Source: Saccharothrix sp. NRRL B-16314 (GTDB taxonomy: Bacteria; Actinomycetota; Actinomycetes; Mycobacteriales; Pseudonocardiaceae). From it: a DNA stretch of 64,000 bases. Below are positions 61,635-64,000 of the stretch, piece after piece. The translations under genes and the position numbers were made by a program. The stretch is from the NCBI RefSeq assembly GCF_000716595.1, contig NZ_JNXC01000001.1:372001-436000 (forward strand). The letters are read 5' to 3'. How positions within the stretch are numbered: the first letter of the stretch is position 1; each line of letters opens with the position of its first letter. The notes beneath the pieces are model-generated. The model searched no databases and had not been told where the DNA came from. It saw only the letters and a list, made by a program, of their open reading frames with translations.

Positions 61635-62810
61635 TCAGTCCAGGGTGAAGGGGTCGTACTTGATCCGGTCCAGTGGCGTGCCGGCGACGAGCATCCGCGA
61701 CACCGTCGCGCGGATCATCGACGGCGAGCCGCACACCAGCACGTCCCGTTCCTCCCACGCCCCGTAGCGCGTGACCACGTCGGCGAGGGTGCCCTGTTCG
61801 ACACTTCGCGCCCCCGGGTCCGACTCCAGCACCGGCACGACGGTCAGCCAAGGATTGGTCATGGCGAACCGCTGGAGGTTGTCCAGGTCGTACAGGTCCT
61901 CCCGCGTCCGCCCACCCATGAACAGGTGCACGCGCGGGTTCTCGCCCCACTGCGCCATCTCGTCGATGATCGCGTGCATCGGCGCCACGCCGGTACCTCC
62001 GGCGACCATCAGCACGTCCCGCCCGCTCTTGCGGTCGACGCTCAGCCGGCCCATCGGCGGACCGATGCGCCACACGTCACCGGGCTGCGTGTGCCCGACG
62101 ATCGACCGGCTCACCCACCCGCCTTCGACCGACCGGATGTGGAACTCGATGATGCCGTCGTCGCGCGGCGCGTTGGCGGGCGAGTAGTACCGCCACAGCC
62201 GCGCGCGTTGCGGCGTCTCCACGCTCACGTACTGACCGGCGTGGTACCCGACGGGGTGATCCGGCTGCAGCCGCACCACGGCCAGGTCCCAGCTCACCCG
62301 CTGGTGCTCCAGCACGGTCGCGTGCCAGAACGCGGGGCCGTCGTCGGCCGCCGCGGCCTCCTGCATGGCCCGCGCCATGATCGTGTACGCCTCGGCCCAG
62401 GCCATCTCGACCTGCGGCGTCCACGCCGGCCCGGCGAACTTCTTCACCGCCGACAGCAGCGCCATGCCGACCGACTCGTAGTGCACGTTGACGACACCGA
62501 ACTTGCGGTGGTCGCGGCCGAGTTGGCGCAGGAACGGGATCAGGTCGTCCGGGCGGTCCACCATCTGCACGACGTGGACCAGTGCACGCAGCAGCCGGCT
62601 CCGCTGGACCTCCATGTTCGCGGGGAACATCTCACGGGTCTCAGGCGCGAGGCTGAAGAGCATGCCGTAGAAGAACTTCGCAACCTCGTCCGAGCGCGGC
62701 TCCACCACCGCGAAGCTCTCCCGGATCATCCGCACCATAGCGGTGACACCAGGAGGAGGTTCGCGGTGTGGGGGGCTCGGGATGGGGCTCAACACAGCGT
62801 TCGCAGTCAT
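61635..62810 (-). CDS. Flavohemoglobin-like globin-oxidoreductase
   Basis: 391 residues. The globin part (about residues 20-155) has the FYGMLFSLAPETREMFP region and a candidate proximal His in VVNVHYESVG. The reductase part has an FAD-binding ring (ARLWRYYSPANAPRDDGIIEFHIRS) and an NAD domain with MVAGGTGVAPMHAIIDEM and VCGSPSMI. It probably detoxifies nitric oxide or reduces oxygen species. The tail ends DPFTLD. The start at 62810 gives a Pro-rich N-terminus; an internal ATG (MVRMIRESF) is possible. Confidence 0.88.
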   Translation of the reverse strand: MTANAVLSPIPSPPHREPPPGVTAMVRMIRESFAVVEPRSDEVAKFFYGMLFSLAPETREMFPANMEVQRSRLLRALVHVVQMVDRPDDLIPFLRQLGRDHRKFGVVNVHYESVGMALLSAVKKFAGPAWTPQVEMAWAEAYTIMARAMQEAAAADDGPAFWHATVLEHQRVSWDLAVVRLQPDHPVGYHAGQYVSVETPQRARLWRYYSPANAPRDDGIIEFHIRSVEGGWVSRSIVGHTQPGDVWRIGPPMGRLSVDRKSGRDVLMVAGGTGVAPMHAIIDEMAQWGENPRVHLFMGGRTREDLYDLDNLQRFAMTNPWLTVVPVLESDPGARSVEQGTLADVVTRYGAWEERDVLVCGSPSMIRATVSRMLVAGTPLDRIKYDPFTLD

Positions 62811-63293
62811 GGTCCGGGCGCAGTCTCCACGTTTCTGGCGGCGCCAGCAAGGGCGCTACGTCCTCGTCAAGCTTCCATCCCCGACGAGGGGACACTAACC
62901 CGCCAACTGGCCGGTCGGCTCCTTGATGCCACCTTCGAGTGCAGTGTGGTTACAGACGGTCACATGTTGCTCCTGCGGAAGAGTGGGCATTCCCCTCCAC
63001 GTATACCTAACTCGCTGCTCGGAGCCCACTCCCCGGTGAACGGCCTGCCCACGCACCGCGCACGAACCCGCACACGCACCGCGTTTCGAACCGCTTCCGT
63101 CAGCCCTTCGGACGTCCCGGTGGAGAGGCACGTCCCGCCGTCGGCACGCGACGGCGGGACGTTTCACCCCAGTGGCGGCCGGCGGACCGGCGAAGTGCGG
63201 GCTGCCGCACCGGCCTGTGGATGCTCACCTGCGGATTGTGGACAACTCAGGCACCGGTGTGGACAACCGGTTGCGACATGTGGGTGACGTGCG
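62811..63293. other. Intergenic region before the flavohemoglobin-like gene
   Basis: 483 bp. It must hold the promoter of the flavohemoglobin-like gene on the minus strand. A perfect hairpin lies at 63130-63162. No other gene or RNA is supported. Confidence 0.5.
63130..63162. terminator. Hairpin downstream of the VOC gene
   Basis: ACGTCCCGCCGTCG and CGACGGCGGGACGT form a perfect 14-bp stem with a 5-nt loop, about 130 bp past the VOC stop on the minus strand. On the plus strand it is followed by TT only. Confidence 0.65.
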
Positions 63294-63674
63294 TCAGGAG
63301 AGCGCGGCACGCTCCGCTGCGCTGAGTTCGACGCAGAACTCGTTGCCCTCCGGATCGGCCAGCACGACCCACCCGCGACCGTTGGGCCGGCGCTGGTCGT
63401 CGACCAGGGTCGCCCCGATCCCGAGCAGCCGCTCCACTTCGGCATCCCGAGTGGTGTCGGCCTGGAGGTCGAGGTGAACCCGGTTCTTGACGGTCTTGCC
63501 CTCGGGGACCTCGATGAACAGCAGCCCCGGCCCTTCCGCCAGTTCGATGAGGACTTCGGGGTCGCCCGGCTGGTCTTCGTCGCTCATCGGCCGACCGGTG
63601 ACCTGGCTCCAGAACGCCGCCAGGGCGTACGCGTCCCCGCAGTCGACCGTGATGTGGTGCACAAGTGAACTCAT
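63294..63674 (-). CDS. VOC (glyoxalase-like) family protein
   Basis: 126 residues from ATG 63672-63674 (MSSLVHHITVDCGDAYALAAFWSQVTGRPM). It has two VOC modules and ends GWVVLADPEGNEFCVELS. It is similar in style to the VOC protein at 16380, but not a copy. Glyoxalase-like or ligand-binding role; substrate unknown. It is divergent from clpB. Confidence 0.85.
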   Translation of the reverse strand: MSSLVHHITVDCGDAYALAAFWSQVTGRPMSDEDQPGDPEVLIELAEGPGLLFIEVPEGKTVKNRVHLDLQADTTRDAEVERLLGIGATLVDDQRRPNGRGWVVLADPEGNEFCVELSAAERAALS

Positions 63675-63772
63675 GCACCGATCCTCATGGGTGAGCCCGG
63701 TCCGCTGCACCCGCGTTTCCCGGCCGCCGCCCCGGTTGCCAGGCGGTGGCCCACGCCACACACTTCCACCGG

Positions 63773-63793
63773 GTTGAGCGGAACTGACTCAAC
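63773..63793. promoter_or_regulatory. HAIR element (HspR operator) of clpB
   Basis: GTTGAGC-N7-ACTCAAC matches the HAIR consensus with three differences. A half site GTTGAGC follows near 63803. It lies 76 bp before the clpB start and links clpB to the HspR regulon. Confidence 0.8.
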
Positions 63794-63868
63794 TTTTCTG
63801 ACGTTGAGCGGGATGATGGCTGGTGCCGAACACCGGCCGACGCGCGCACGAACACCGACCGAGGTGAG

Positions 63869-64000
63869 GAATGGACGCTTTCAACCCGACCACGAAGACC
63901 CAGCAGGCCGTGTCGGCCGCCGTGCAGGCGGCGACCATCGCGGGCAATCCCGACGTCGGCCCGGTCCACCTCCTCGGCGCCCTCCTGGCCCAGGGCGACG
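63869..64000 (+). CDS. clpB: ATP-dependent disaggregase ClpB, N-terminal part
   Basis: Only the first 44 residues are inside the window, from ATG 63869 with a GAGGTGAGG ribosome site: MDAFNPTTKTQQAVSAAVQA, then a continuation including GNPDVGPVHLLGALLAQGD. This is the Clp_N repeat of ClpB in actinobacteria. It works with DnaK/DnaJ/GrpE to rescue aggregated proteins, which fits the HspR operator upstream and the dnaK operon nearby. Confidence 0.92.

Overview
The window is high-GC actinobacterial DNA. The gene content (dnaK-grpE-dnaJ-hspR followed by clpB, with HAIR heat-shock operators; an Rv0338c-type membrane Fe-S protein; an FadE5-type acyl-CoA dehydrogenase; a FabG4/HtdX/FadA2 trio) and the style of the unknown proteins suggest a filamentous Pseudonocardiaceae relative such as Saccharothrix, Lentzea or Actinosynnema. 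The genus is inference. Most genes are ordinary chromosomal genes with very GC-rich third codon positions.

Layout. 0-17.5 kb: end of a pentapeptide-type gene, a polar amino-acid ABC transporter, a large GH63-type glycosidase, a membrane P-loop NTPase coupled to a HIT-family protein, an M20 dipeptidase, a three-gene 2-oxo acid dehydrogenase operon (E1 alpha, E1 beta, E2), a pentapeptide membrane protein divergent from a MerR regulator, a VOC protein and an unknown protein. 17.6-24.8 kb: an accessory island bounded by a 152-bp imperfect direct repeat made of the 3' end and terminator of the neighbouring acyl-CoA dehydrogenase gene. It carries an AT-rich NACHT-LRR STAND NTPase, a HAD hydrolase with a GntR repressor, and a four-gene cassette of small proteins behind a palindromic operator. 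No integrase, replication or transfer gene is visible. 24.7-31 kb: a lipid-oxidation block (acyl-CoA dehydrogenase, SCP2 protein, TetR regulator, MaoC hydratase, FabG4-like reductase, thiolase) with a shared 35-bp operator in both divergent promoters. 31-43 kb: OmpA-like lipoprotein, SIMPL protein, AAA ATPase, thioredoxin-NHL protein, GroES-like protein, VanW protein, DUF1206 protein and an FadE5-type dehydrogenase. 43-55 kb: LuxR-type regulator, sodium:solute symporter, methyltransferase, MarR/OhrR regulator, tRNA-Gly(CCC), dcd, CDF transporter, EtfD-like Fe-S membrane protein, SMR transporter with TetR, and DUF4097 lipoprotein. 55-64 kb: a decayed gene, the dnaK operon, an alpha/beta hydrolase, a minisatellite-like repeat region, a flavohemoglobin-like oxidoreductase, a VOC protein and the start of clpB.

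Two themes tie the genes together. First, beta-oxidation: acyl-CoA dehydrogenases, MaoC/FabG/thiolase and the EtfD-like electron acceptor lie within 30 kb, and two related operator families mark their promoters. Second, protein quality control: HspR operators lie before both dnaK and clpB.

The most unusual region is the 17.6-24.8 kb island. The two copies of the dehydrogenase 3' end differ almost only at synonymous codon positions. That is what is expected if an incoming element carried a replacement gene end from a related host. Its main cargo is a NACHT-LRR protein of the kind linked to bacterial antiphage immunity.
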